Below are positions 34,796 to 43,388 of a stretch of DNA of 64,000 bases, piece by piece (positions within the stretch are counted from its first letter, which is position 1; every line of letters begins with the position of its first letter). The notes under the pieces are model-generated. The model was not told the DNA's origin and made no database searches. It saw only the letters and a program-made list of their open reading frames with translations. Location: NCBI RefSeq assembly GCF_004000945.1, contig NZ_BIMF01000002.1, positions 434,001 to 498,000 on the forward strand, written 5' to 3'. The position numbers were made by a program, and so were the translations under genes. The DNA is from Paenibacillus lautus NBRC 15380 (lineage in GTDB: Bacteria; Bacillota; Bacilli; Paenibacillales; Paenibacillaceae).

Positions 34796-35418
34796 AAGCT
34801 ATCCTTCCCCTCTTCCCGGTGACCGGGCCGGAGAATGTCGATGATGAAATCCGCATAATCCTTCGTGCTGAATACATGACTATTTACACCGATCAGCCCT
34901 CGCATCCGCAGTCCGAACGACAACAGCTCGAACAGCTCAGCCGTCCGTTCCGCATCGATGGATTCGGGTATGACCCCTGCTTCCTGGCCTGTAACAATCC
35001 ATTTCTTCGAAGTTGCAGTCGCTTCCCTATAGAAGCCAGCCACAATGTCGGCGATTTCGGGCTGATCGCTTTTGCCAATAAGGTACATGAAGATCAGGTT
35101 GCTGACATCGTCACGGCTTTCCAGTCTCGACATGCTGTTGGTAATGGTATTCATCGGTCCGTCAAACTGCTTGATGTCCCCCTGCTTATTCACTTCGCTC
35201 ATGAACTGCTCGTTCTGCTCGGCAAGTTTTGCTCGTAATACGTGCACAAACAGCTCATCCTTGCTTGAAACATAATGAAATATGGCCCCTTTGGACAAGC
35301 CGGAACGCTTCATGATGTCATTAAGGGTCGTTTGGCTGCAGCCTTGCTCCCTTATCAATTCTTCCGTGGCTTCAAGCAGTATTCGCTTGGTTTGCTCTCG
35401 CCGTTCTTCCTGCTTCAT
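34792..35418 (-). CDS. TetR/AcrR family transcriptional repressor
   Basis: 208 aa. The N-terminal helix-turn-helix (residues about 10-60) reads KRILLEATEELIREQGCSQT, LNDIMKRSGLSKGAIFHYVS and SKDELF, the canonical TetR DNA-binding domain; the C-terminal part is the variable ligand domain. It is the middle gene of a DoxX-TetR-DUF2269 operon, whose promoter contains a matching inverted repeat at 35942-35954, so it likely represses its own operon. Confidence 0.92.
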   Translation of the reverse strand: MKQEERREQTKRILLEATEELIREQGCSQTTLNDIMKRSGLSKGAIFHYVSSKDELFVHVLRAKLAEQNEQFMSEVNKQGDIKQFDGPMNTITNSMSRLESRDDVSNLIFMYLIGKSDQPEIADIVAGFYREATATSKKWIVTGQEAGVIPESIDAERTAELFELLSFGLRMRGLIGVNSHVFSTKDYADFIIDILRPGHREEGKDSL

Positions 35419-35446
35419 CTCATTACTCCTCCTTGATGATCATGGA

Positions 35447-35911
35447 TTACCCCTGTGGTGAAAGCCATCCCGCCATGAGAACCGCTGCCAGGAACACGAT
35501 TTGCAGCATCGTTCTCGGCCCGATTGGAGTGACCGGCTTGCCGCCGAGTGACAAATGGTGATTCGCTGCGTATACATTGGCAGGAAACATGGCTGCCAGC
35601 ATCAGGGCCAGACCTGCAGATGCCAAAGCTGTGGTAGCCGGAATAAGGATGAGAATCGCGCCCGCAATCTCCAGCAGCCCGGTGACGGTAACCATGAACG
35701 GGGCATTCGGTATTCCGGGCGGGATCATGGCGATCAGATCGGCTCGTCGTTTTCCCCAGTGGGCAGAAGCTGTTACTAGAAACAGGACGGCAACCGCAAA
35801 CCTGAGCGAAATGACCCAGTCATTCACATACTCCCAGCCTGCGAAGCCCAGCGTCCGAAACAAAAGAAACGAAACCAACATGACGACAAAGGGTATCATC
35901 AACCTCACCAA
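35447..35911 (-). CDS. DoxX-like membrane protein
   Basis: 154 aa with four helices and the DoxX-type stretches SLRFAVAVLFLVTASAHWGK and VTGLLEIAGAILILIPATTA (the conserved Glu-X-X-Gly). DoxX proteins are quinone- or thiol-redox-linked membrane proteins of uncertain activity. First gene of the TetR operon, 28 bp before the repressor gene. Confidence 0.85.
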   Translation of the reverse strand: MVRLMIPFVVMLVSFLLFRTLGFAGWEYVNDWVISLRFAVAVLFLVTASAHWGKRRADLIAMIPPGIPNAPFMVTVTGLLEIAGAILILIPATTALASAGLALMLAAMFPANVYAANHHLSLGGKPVTPIGPRTMLQIVFLAAVLMAGWLSPQG

Positions 35912-35932
35912 CCTTCCGAATTTCTTAACTTT

Positions 35933-35961
35933 ATTATATATACCGACCGTTGGTTTGTAAA
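35933..35961 (-). promoter_or_regulatory. Promoter and TetR-type operator of the DoxX operon
   Basis: On the minus strand -35 TTTACA (35956-35961) and -10 TATAAT (35933-35938) are exactly 17 nt apart. Between them lies a near-palindrome ACCAACGGTCGGT (35942-35954), a plausible operator for the repressor in the same operon. Confidence 0.65.
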
Positions 35962-36012
35962 TATGAAATTCAAATTTATTCCTTTGAAGGCTACAGGCTC
36001 GTTCAGTATCTC

Positions 36013-36058
36013 AAAAAAAAGAGCAAGCGTGCGGCTGTATTCCAACCGGGCCTGCTCT
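36013..36058 (-). terminator. Terminator after the MFS gene at 36087
   Basis: GAGCA/TGCTC outer stem with inner GC pairs, then eight T on the minus strand, 28 bp after the stop. Confidence 0.75.
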
Positions 36059-36086
36059 CATTTTCTACTCTCATATCATAGACCTG

Positions 36087-37340
36087 TTATGCTGCGTCTT
36101 TTTCTTCTACATATATTCGAAATAGCAGGATATACAATACCACGCTGATTAATGCCGATATCAAGATGATGCTGAATATACCCATTGGCGGCAGCCAAGC
36201 AGACAGAAATACCGTCACCGGCGCCAGCAATCTTCCGATCGTAAACTGTAAGCTGTCAGCTCCCATATACTGCCCTCTTGCATGCTCCGGGGCATAACGA
36301 CTGATAAAGCTCTGCGTCACCGGCGAGCGGACAATTTCCCCGAAAGTAAACATAATGGTTACGAAGAACAAAAACCAGATGTTCGTGTTCAATCCGAGTG
36401 CAAAAGTACCTACTCCGGATAACAAGGAAGACAGTACGAATACGTCACGCTCCTTCCAGTTCCGAAACCACTTGGTTACCGGAAGAATAAATAGAACGAA
36501 CAGGAGCCCGTTAAGGCCCAGCACCCACCCTAAAATCTCCGTGCTCGATAACATTAATGAATGACCGTTCCAGGAGAACAGCGTCTGGGAGGGCACATAA
36601 TCGATGACATATACCGCCAAATACAGGTCCAGCTGCATGATGGTCACAAGGGCAAATATCCCTGACAGTATGTACACCAGAAACACTTTATCCCGAAAAA
36701 TGATGCCATATCCCTTCCACTGTTCCTTGAATACCTGAAGAATCGAACCCGTATCCGTCGGCTCTACGCTTTTCGCAGGCGCTGGCAGGGTTTCATGAAC
36801 GATGAAGTAAATCGCGATGAAATAGATCAGCAATACGAAGGAACAAGACCACAGAAGCTCTTGCCGATACTGAAAAAAGAAAATGGCTCCAAGAGCCGGA
36901 CCAAGCACGGCCCCCAAGTTGTTCGCTGTCGTGAACGTGGCGAATACCTGCCGTCGTTCTTGAACAGGAACCAAATCGGCGACCATCGCAGAGCTGGCGG
37001 GCCTATAGATGGCTCCCCCGAATCCGATGCCGATAAAAGCGGCATAATCGATCCAGTGCGAAGGCGACAGCGCGAACAGCGCAAACATGACCGTCTGCAG
37101 CGAGGCGCCAAGCAGCATGACGGGGCGACGTCCTAGCCGATCGGCTAAAGCACCGCCGAGCAGGCTGCCGATGATGCTGAATATCGGAGGAACCGTCATG
37201 AGGATTCCCGCGATATGATTGCCTAAAGCCGCTCCGAAATAAACCGTTATGAAGGGAAAGTACATCCAAAACAGCATATTGAACAGCGCTTCACCCAATA
37301 ATCGAACCTTTAAATTGTTATCCCATAATCGTATTTGCAC
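36087..37340 (-). CDS. MFS multidrug-type transporter
   Basis: 417 aa with twelve hydrophobic helices. The loop 2-3 motif GGALADRLGRRPVMLLG is a textbook MFS signature, and the helix 5 AVLGPALGAIFF (G-X-X-X-G-P-X-X-G) marks drug/H+ antiporters. The central loop (residues about 190-215) is hydrophilic. No linked regulator; substrate unknown. Confidence 0.88.
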   Translation of the reverse strand: MQIRLWDNNLKVRLLGEALFNMLFWMYFPFITVYFGAALGNHIAGILMTVPPIFSIIGSLLGGALADRLGRRPVMLLGASLQTVMFALFALSPSHWIDYAAFIGIGFGGAIYRPASSAMVADLVPVQERRQVFATFTTANNLGAVLGPALGAIFFFQYRQELLWSCSFVLLIYFIAIYFIVHETLPAPAKSVEPTDTGSILQVFKEQWKGYGIIFRDKVFLVYILSGIFALVTIMQLDLYLAVYVIDYVPSQTLFSWNGHSLMLSSTEILGWVLGLNGLLFVLFILPVTKWFRNWKERDVFVLSSLLSGVGTFALGLNTNIWFLFFVTIMFTFGEIVRSPVTQSFISRYAPEHARGQYMGADSLQFTIGRLLAPVTVFLSAWLPPMGIFSIILISALISVVLYILLFRIYVEEKDAA

Positions 37341-37680
37341 AAAACTCCCTCTCTCTATCCGAACAGCACAAGTTAATAAGCTTACGATATAACGCGTTTC
37401 CCGGCCGGGTATTACAAACTATAAAACATTTCCCTGGCAAAATATAGACTTATATTAAGCACTGAGCTATACTAATAATATGAAAGCCGAATATCGTCCG
37501 ATTCAATTTAGATGACCCACAAAACGAACATTTGTTCCATATATGAAAAGACGCTCCCGCGGAAGCGTCTTTTTTCGATGCATGGATGTATTGAATTATC
37601 CTTCTGTTGGACCAGCATGGATATAACCTACACTCATCAGATTGGAAGCCTGGATGCAGGATGCTATTCCAGTTGGTTAA
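37341..37680. other. Intergenic stretch with one symmetrical terminator
   Basis: It holds a perfect 10-bp hairpin AAAAGACGCT/AGCGTCTTTT (37546-37573, 8-nt loop) usable on both strands, and the upstream region of the MFS gene. I see no gene, RNA or repeat in the rest. Confidence 0.6.
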
Positions 37681-38085
37681 TTAATCAGCTAGCTTCTTCA
37701 ATTCATGCAAATGCTCGAAGATCATCTGGCATACCTCTGAGACCCGCTCCCGATCCTTATACGTTAACCACGCCAATTCTTCAATTTCCGAAGCCGGGCT
37801 TAACTCTCCTTCATACTCCGCCGTGTAACAGGACATCGTTACTCGAACGCCCTCCGATTTGCCGTGAGCGCCAGCACGGAAGCTGCCTGCATTTGCCGCG
37901 GTCTCCGGTTTGATACGAACGGACAGTTCCTCCTTGATTTCCCGTACCAGCGTATCGATATCGGATTCCCCCGGTTCCCGTTTTCCTCCCGGCAGGTAGT
38001 ACGTATCCTTCCCTTTGGAGCGAGCGCCCAATATGCGTCCATCCTCGATGTGGATCCAGGCGATTTTGTCAATCTCGGTTATCAT
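37681..38085 (-). CDS. NUDIX hydrolase
   Basis: 134 aa. The NUDIX box is complete: GGKREPGESDIDTLVREIKEE matches G-x5-E-x7-R-E-x2-E-E, the magnesium-binding helix that splits nucleoside diphosphate derivatives. The substrate is unknown. Start at 38085 because GGGGAGG lies 7 nt upstream; an ATG at 38106 lies before that site. Last gene of the YdcZ/Crp operon, 33 bp after the previous gene. Confidence 0.88.
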   Translation of the reverse strand: MITEIDKIAWIHIEDGRILGARSKGKDTYYLPGGKREPGESDIDTLVREIKEELSVRIKPETAANAGSFRAGAHGKSEGVRVTMSCYTAEYEGELSPASEIEELAWLTYKDRERVSEVCQMIFEHLHELKKLAD

Positions 38086-38118
38086 ATGGATTCCTCCCCT
38101 TATCATATAAACTTCATG

Positions 38119-38577
38119 CTAAGCCGTCCCTTGTTGTTCCCGTTTTCCGCCTAATTTAAATACCAGGATCCCGCCGACAATCACAAGAACACCGATCAGC
38201 TGATTCATGGTAAACGGAACCTTCTCTAACCCTAACCATCCCAAGGAGTCCCACAACAGCGCGAAACCGAGCTGCGAGGTCATGACAATTGAGATGGCGA
38301 ACGTGGCACCCAGCAGCCTTGTCGCCTGCACCAGGCAAATCACCACGCCGACCCCAATCAACCCGCTAATCCAGTACCAAGGCTCCATATTTTGAAGGGC
38401 GAACGTCCCTTTGCCTTCTACAGCAAGACTCATGCCGAACGAAGCCACGAAGCCCATGCCTAGCACCAACGTCGTTGTAGACCAGGAGCCGGTCTTCTCA
38501 TTCACTCTATTATTGAAAATGTTCTGCAAACTAACCAATGAACCCGCGATGAGGGCCAATACCAATCCTGCTAACAT
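38119..38577 (-). CDS. YdcZ-type (DUF606) DMT family membrane protein
   Basis: 152 aa with five helices, half the size of usual EamA carriers, so it would act as a dimer. It shows LAGLVLALIAGSLVSLQNIF and the NRVNEKTGSWSTTTLVLGMG segment shared with the second YdcZ-type protein at 39370 (NARISQDMGTWQAAAVTQLT). AAGGAG lies 7 nt before the ATG at 38577. Two non-identical copies around a Crp/Fnr regulator suggest a heteromeric carrier. Confidence 0.85.
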   Translation of the reverse strand: MLAGLVLALIAGSLVSLQNIFNNRVNEKTGSWSTTTLVLGMGFVASFGMSLAVEGKGTFALQNMEPWYWISGLIGVGVVICLVQATRLLGATFAISIVMTSQLGFALLWDSLGWLGLEKVPFTMNQLIGVLVIVGGILVFKLGGKREQQGTA

Positions 38578-38616
38578 GTTCCATCTCCTTACTTCATGAT
38601 TCATCATCACTGTGTG

Positions 38617-39318
38617 TTATTCTTCGTAAATATTGCCCCCCGCTACACGTGTTAACGCATCCCGGTCTTTGATCAGAATGTACCCCTTATGACGCTCGAT
38701 CAGCCCTTCCTGACTGAATTTCAGGATCACCCGGTTTAAATGCCGATAGCTCGTTCCAAGCAGATTCGCGATATCGGTCAGGTTGAACGCGGCCGGGTTA
38801 TGGGTAGCCAACGTATCCGACTCCTCCTCCGAAACGGACAATAAATAGCTAGCCAATCGTACCTCTACCGGATGCAACAAATTGAAACTCAAGAAATTGG
38901 ATTTAATATAAAATTTCCGCGTAATGATCCGCAGCAAAAATTGAAGCAGCGGCGGATGCTCCTGTCCATATTTGCGAAGCCAGCGATAATGCACGCCGAT
39001 CATATAAACAGATGATATGGCCTGTACCGTATTGATCAACGGATTGCCTTGAATGTATTCAATATCTCCGATCACCTCAAGCGGTGTTTTAAAAGATAGA
39101 ACAAGCGCCTTGCCTTCTGCGGAGGTCGTGAAGATTTTAATCTTCCCTTGAACCAGGATATACAGCATCTCGGCCGGCTCCCCTTGCGTGCAGACGATGT
39201 CGCCCTGATCGAAGTGATATAACACCAGATAAGGCATTAAATCATCGTGAAATACGGACTGGATCTGGTTGCTCAGCAACAAATGCTGCAGGAGCTCCGC
39301 ATTATGAATTTCCTTCAC
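38617..39318 (-). CDS. Crp/Fnr family transcriptional regulator
   Basis: 233 aa. Residues about 20-135 are a cyclic-nucleotide-binding type beta-barrel (QGDIVCTQGEPAEMLYILVQ, GKIKIFTTSAEGKALVLSF). Residues about 155-225 hold the winged helix with NLTDIANLLGTSYRHLNRVI. No N-terminal cysteine cluster is present, so it does not look like an iron-sulfur Fnr. Start at GTG 39318, 8 nt after AAAGGAG; an upstream in-frame GTG at 39342 lies before that site. It likely controls its own operon through the palindrome at 39859. Confidence 0.88.
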   Translation of the reverse strand: MKEIHNAELLQHLLLSNQIQSVFHDDLMPYLVLYHFDQGDIVCTQGEPAEMLYILVQGKIKIFTTSAEGKALVLSFKTPLEVIGDIEYIQGNPLINTVQAISSVYMIGVHYRWLRKYGQEHPPLLQFLLRIITRKFYIKSNFLSFNLLHPVEVRLASYLLSVSEEESDTLATHNPAAFNLTDIANLLGTSYRHLNRVILKFSQEGLIERHKGYILIKDRDALTRVAGGNIYEE

Positions 39319-39369
39319 GTCCCTCTCTCCTTTCCCGAACACTCTATCTTATGAACCGAATTTTCCATA

Positions 39370-39795
39370 TCATAATTTGATAATCACGACACCGGCGATC
39401 ATCATTCCGATCCCGATGAATTGTGGCAAGCTCATTCTCTTTTTCACCACGCCAAACCATCCGTTGCTGTCGATCAGGAACGTTAAGAATAACTGGGCGA
39501 TCAATAACGCGGATATCGTTAATGTTACACCGATGTTCTGAATCGCTGTCACCTCGCTGAATATAATGGGTGCCCCCAAGGCTCCTCCGATTAGATAGAG
39601 CGGCTTCACTTGTCCAAATCCTTGTCTGCTTCCGTCCCGAACGAACAGCAGAATAATGAAAGCCATAATAAATCCGGTCAACTGCGTAACCGCGGCAGCT
39701 TGCCAGGTGCCCATATCCTGACTAATTCGGGCATTGGCCACCCCTTGCAGCGTAATGCAGGCACCGCCAATGAATGCAAATAAGATTCCTCTCAC
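39370..39795 (-). CDS. YdcZ-type (DUF606) DMT family membrane protein
   Basis: 141 aa with five helices (GILFAFIGGACITLQGVANA, QLTGFIMAFIILLFV, LYLIGGALGAPIIFSEVTAI and so on). Start at GTG 39795, 8 nt after AAGGAG; the open frame reaches further up without a ribosome site. First gene of an operon continuing with a Crp/Fnr regulator, a second YdcZ-type gene and a NUDIX gene. Confidence 0.85.
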   Translation of the reverse strand: MRGILFAFIGGACITLQGVANARISQDMGTWQAAAVTQLTGFIMAFIILLFVRDGSRQGFGQVKPLYLIGGALGAPIIFSEVTAIQNIGVTLTISALLIAQLFLTFLIDSNGWFGVVKKRMSLPQFIGIGMMIAGVVIIKL

Positions 39796-39858
39796 GATAC
39801 ATACTCCTTCTTCTATAGGTCTGTATACTATTAAAAGTGAATACCCCAAACTCAGGAA

Positions 39859-39872
39859 AGGACATATGTCCT
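39859..39872. promoter_or_regulatory. Perfect palindrome, candidate Crp/Fnr operator
   Basis: AGGACATATGTCCT is a perfect 14-bp inverted repeat 64 bp upstream of the first gene of the operon that encodes the Crp/Fnr protein. A -10 like TATACA (39822-39827, minus strand) follows at a distance that puts the site near -50 to -40. It has no T-tail, so it is not a terminator. Confidence 0.45.
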
Positions 39873-39958
39873 GAAATGACGTAAATTCCAAATAAAGCGA
39901 TGTCCAAGACACGAATTTCATTATATACTATCGGTCGGCTTGGCAGGTAACATACAAA

Positions 39959-40304
39959 AAGCTGCCGGAATTTCCTTGGCAGCTTAAGGGATTATCACGA
40001 TGCAATGACTTATATATATTCAGGATGCCCATGCCGCTTGCAGCCGAACCAGTAGCATGCGGTTAGCGTGGAGGGTCGATGATCCATGATGGGATATTCC
40101 CCTTCTGTGAAACGAGAAAAAATCGTTTGGTAATTTGCTTATGGTGCATTATAGCATCTGAGTTTCTGATTTTAACCCATTCACGAGGTACAAAACAGTT
40201 TAAACCAAGATTGCATCTATGACTCTATGATCATTTTGTTTTAAAATATAACTAGATGTCACTCATTGACGTAACACCGACTTGGAAGGAGCTCCTCTAA
40301 CGTT
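39959..40304. other. Intergenic stretch with one hairpin
   Basis: It starts with an AAGCTGCC/GGCAGCTT hairpin (39959-39985) with a T-tail on the minus strand but no minus gene to terminate. I see no gene, RNA or repeat in the rest up to 40304, apart from the ribosome site of the next gene. Confidence 0.4.
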
Positions 40305-41168
40305 ATGCTAGACAAACAAGAACAAGTCCCCGATGAACAGGGCGGATTAGAATTACAAGCGGATTGCGAACGCTGTTTTGGATTATGCTGCGTCGCTTTA
40401 CCCTTCGCCGCCTCCACGGATTTTGCCATGGACAAAGACGGCGGAACCCCTTGTCACCATCTGCAATCCGACTTCCGCTGCGGTGTGCACAGCAGCTTGA
40501 GGCAGCGAGGTATGAGAGGCTGCACCGTATACGACTGCTTCGGAGCAGGCCAAGTGGTTTCACAGGTCACCTATAACGGTCGCGACTGGCGGCAAGCTCC
40601 TGAGACCGCAAAAGAAATGTTTGACGTATTCCCGATCATGCGGCAGCTTCACGAGCTGTTATGGTATCTGAACGAAGCCCTGGCTTTGCAACCGGCTCAA
40701 GACATTCATACCAATCTGAGTTTATCGATAAAAGAGACGCTACGGTTGACTCAGCTTCCTCCCGAATCCCTGTTACGGCTGGATGTGGCAGCTCATCGGG
40801 CAGAAGTAAATCAGCTGCTTCTTCGAACCAGTGAGCTTGTGCGGGATGATGCGCGAAAGAAGCATAAAGGGCCACATGTGCGTCAAAAGATCGGAGGCCG
40901 CGGTGCTGACTTGATGGGAGCTAAGCTTAAAGGAGCTGACCTGAGATACGTCAATCTGAGAGGCGCTTATCTCATTGCCGCGGACCTCAGAGGAGCCGAT
41001 CTGCGGGCTGCCGATCTGATCGGTGCCGATTTCAGGGACGCAGACCTTAGGGGGGCCAATCTAGCAACCAGCCTCTTCCTTACTCAATTCCAGGTTAACG
41101 CAGCGAAAGGAGACGCCAGCACTAAACTGCCCCCCTCCTTATCTCGACCGGGACATTGGACGCGTTAA
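40305..41168 (+). CDS. Pentapeptide-repeat protein with N-terminal cysteine-cluster domain
   Basis: 287 aa. The N-terminus (residues about 15-75) carries CERCFGLCC, then CHH, FRCG, GC and DC, a metal-binding pattern akin to the CxxCxxCC YkgJ-type domain. A helical middle follows. Residues about 195-260 are pentapeptide repeats (ADLMG AKLKG ADLRY VNLRG AYLIA ADLRG ADLRA ADLIG ADFRD ADLRG ANLAT), enough for about one and a half turns of a right-handed beta-helix. The repeat part is too short for a DNA-mimic like Qnr. Function unknown. Confidence 0.8.
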   Translation: MLDKQEQVPDEQGGLELQADCERCFGLCCVALPFAASTDFAMDKDGGTPCHHLQSDFRCGVHSSLRQRGMRGCTVYDCFGAGQVVSQVTYNGRDWRQAPETAKEMFDVFPIMRQLHELLWYLNEALALQPAQDIHTNLSLSIKETLRLTQLPPESLLRLDVAAHRAEVNQLLLRTSELVRDDARKKHKGPHVRQKIGGRGADLMGAKLKGADLRYVNLRGAYLIAADLRGADLRAADLIGADFRDADLRGANLATSLFLTQFQVNAAKGDASTKLPPSLSRPGHWTR

Positions 41169-41217
41169 CCCTCAATATATTTAGGAAAGAACAGAAGATG
41201 ATTTACTATAAACACTA

Positions 41218-41248
41218 AAAATCCGGCAGCTGACTTGCTGTCGGATTT
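41218..41248. terminator. Terminator between the pentapeptide gene and glnS
   Basis: Stem AAATCCGGCAGC/GCTGTCGGATTT (one G-T pair), 6-nt loop. It lies between convergent genes and can serve both. Confidence 0.8.
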
Positions 41249-41281
41249 CTGATGTTGGCCAAACGTTTATACTCAACGACG

Positions 41282-42964
41282 TTAAGCGCGCTTCTTCCAT
41301 GAATCCTTCAAAGGAACGATACGGTTGAACACCAGCTTGTGTTCGGTCGTATATTTGGAATCCACGCAGAAATAGCCGTGTCTGATGAATTGGTACGTTC
41401 GGTTCATCGTCGCTTTCAGCATAGAAGGCTCCAATATGGCGTTTTCGATTCGAATCAATGAATCGGGGTTCATCAGATCCTCCCAAACGTTATTCGATTC
41501 TGATAACTCGGCTGATTCCTTCAGCAATTTATCATACAAGTGAAGTTCCGCCGGGATCCCGTGCTTCGCGGATACCCAATGCAGCGTTGCTTTCACCTTC
41601 CGCTCATGAAATCCGCTCCCGCTCTTCGTTAATGGATCATACGTGCAGTGAATCTCCATGATGTCTCCCGTTGCTGGATCTTTCACGACATCCTCGCATT
41701 GGATGAAGTAGGCTCCTTTCAGGCGCACTTCCTTGCCAGGAGATAACCGATGAAATCCGGGAACCGGCTCCTCCATAAAGTCCGCTCGTTCGATGTACAA
41801 CTCTCTTGAAAAAGGAACCTCCCGCTCACCCAACGTTTCATCACTTTCATGATTCGGAATAGCAAGCATCTCGGTGCAATCTTCTGAAAGATTGGTGATG
41901 ATCACCTTCAGCGGCTTCATGACGGCCATCGCATTATAACACCGTTCCTTCAAGTCTTGACGGATATAATGGTCGAGCATGCCCGAGTCCACCAGGCTGT
42001 TGCCGCGAGACGCCCCGAGTTCTCCCAGGAAACGTCGGATGCCCTCAGGAGTCACGCCTCGCCGCCGTAATCCTTTCAACGTTGGCAGTCTGGGGTCATC
42101 CCATCCGTCGACAAAACCTCCCTCCACCAATTCCCTCAGGTATCGCTTGCTCGTTACGTATCCCGAGATATTCAATCTACCGAATTCCCGCTGTTTCGGA
42201 GGCTCCGTCACTTCCAGCTCCGTAAGCACCCACTCGTATAACGGTCGATGATCTTTAAATTCGGCTGAGCACAGCGAATGGGTAATTCCTTCGATCCAAT
42301 CCTGGATCGGATGGGCGAAATCGTACATCGGATACACACACCACGTTGTTCCTGTACGATAATGCTCCGCATGAAGGATACGATACAGGACTGGATCTCT
42401 CAGGTTCATGTTGGGAGAAGACATATCGATTTTGGCTCGGAGTACTTTTTCCGACGTTTGGAATGCCCCTCCGATCATTTGCTCAAATAACGCCAAATTC
42501 TCCTCGATGCTGCGCTCCCGAAACGGGCTGTTGATACCGGCTTCGGTCAGCGTCCCCCGGTATTCCGTCATTTGTTCAGGGGTGAGGTCACAGACATAAG
42601 CCTTTCCTTTGGCTATGAGTTTCTTGGCCGCCTCAGCGATTTGATCCGCATAATCCGAACCGAAATAAACACTCGGCTTAAGCCCCAGCCACTCGATATC
42701 CTCCTGAATCGCATGCACGTATTTGATATCTTCCTTCAGTGGATTCGTATCATCGAACCGAAGATTGAAAGTACCATGAAACCGGCTGGCCATGGAATGA
42801 TTGATGTAAATCGCATAGGCGCTGCCGATATGCAGATAACCGTTGGGCTCCGGCGGAAATCGCGTAGCCACTGGCCTGCGGTATACACCATTCTCTACAT
42901 CCTCCTTGATCATCCTGGTCAAAAAATCCACCGATTCTTCTACCTTGTTTTTGTCGTCGCTCAT
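41282..42964 (-). CDS. glnS: Glutaminyl-tRNA synthetase
   Basis: 560 aa, normal for GlnRS. The HIGH-type motif lies in PPEPNGYLHIGSAYAIYIN and the KMSKS-equivalent in GYVTSKRYLRELV. DDTNP (QxxLRFDDTNP) and the HAEHYRTGTTWCVYPMYDFA stretch mark the Gln/Glu class Ic fold, and the C-terminal anticodon-binding barrels follow. Bacilli normally make Gln-tRNA through GatCAB, so a GlnRS gene is not universal there. The start is the ATG 7 nt after AAGGAGG; an upstream ATG at 43015 lies in the leader. A T-box riboswitch precedes it. Confidence 0.96.
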   Translation of the reverse strand: MSDDKNKVEESVDFLTRMIKEDVENGVYRRPVATRFPPEPNGYLHIGSAYAIYINHSMASRFHGTFNLRFDDTNPLKEDIKYVHAIQEDIEWLGLKPSVYFGSDYADQIAEAAKKLIAKGKAYVCDLTPEQMTEYRGTLTEAGINSPFRERSIEENLALFEQMIGGAFQTSEKVLRAKIDMSSPNMNLRDPVLYRILHAEHYRTGTTWCVYPMYDFAHPIQDWIEGITHSLCSAEFKDHRPLYEWVLTELEVTEPPKQREFGRLNISGYVTSKRYLRELVEGGFVDGWDDPRLPTLKGLRRRGVTPEGIRRFLGELGASRGNSLVDSGMLDHYIRQDLKERCYNAMAVMKPLKVIITNLSEDCTEMLAIPNHESDETLGEREVPFSRELYIERADFMEEPVPGFHRLSPGKEVRLKGAYFIQCEDVVKDPATGDIMEIHCTYDPLTKSGSGFHERKVKATLHWVSAKHGIPAELHLYDKLLKESAELSESNNVWEDLMNPDSLIRIENAILEPSMLKATMNRTYQFIRHGYFCVDSKYTTEHKLVFNRIVPLKDSWKKRA

Positions 42965-43009
42965 ACCTGATTCCTCCTTACGTTGTTTTTTCTGCCGTAA
43001 TTCCATGAA

Positions 43010-43305
43010 AAACAAAAAAATCCCGTCTCCAAGACATAAGTCTTGGGGACGAGATTACGTTTCGCGGTGCCACCCCTATTTGCCGATATCTCGCGATATC
43101 GGCCTCATCAGGTACGGCCATCTCGCGATCGCTTATACCCTAGCTCTGTAACAGGAGCTCCTGTCGCACCATCCCTTATCCATAAGTTCCGATGCGCCGC
43201 TCAGAGGCTTGGTTCAATGAATGGCTTCCAACTCCTTTTCAGCTTACCGGAGCTCTCTGTAGGGATTCCTGTTCATCTACTCTTCTCTTCATGGCGTTTA
43301 CAATT
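43010..43305 (-). ncRNA. T-box riboswitch leader of glnS
   Basis: On the minus strand the T-box sequence GGGGTGGCACCGCG (43063-43076) is followed by a strong terminator (arms 43019-43035 and 43041-43057 region: AATCTCGTCCCCAAGAC paired with GTCTTGGAGACGGGATT, then seven T). Upstream lies the structured stem I with an AGTAGATGAACAGG base and a later AACCAAGCC stretch whose CAA (43209-43211) is the probable glutamine specifier. Uncharged tRNA-Gln would pair with the specifier and T-box and let transcription proceed. This explains the 424-bp gap before glnS. Confidence 0.92.
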
Positions 43306-43311
43306 TGATCC

Positions 43312-43340
43312 ATAGTATCATCTAAATATAAAAAAGTAAA
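43312..43340 (-). promoter_or_regulatory. Promoter of the glnS T-box leader
   Basis: On the minus strand -35 TTTACT (43335-43340) and -10 TACTAT (43312-43317) are 17 nt apart, directly before the T-box leader. Confidence 0.6.
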
Positions 43341-43388
43341 CCATGGAACTTTGTTAACATGAAACGCCTGAACATGCCTTCCGTCGTC

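Noticed and set aside
39859..39872. Terminator at the AGGACATATGTCCT palindrome
   Set aside because: The stem has no loop or T-run; it fits an operator better.
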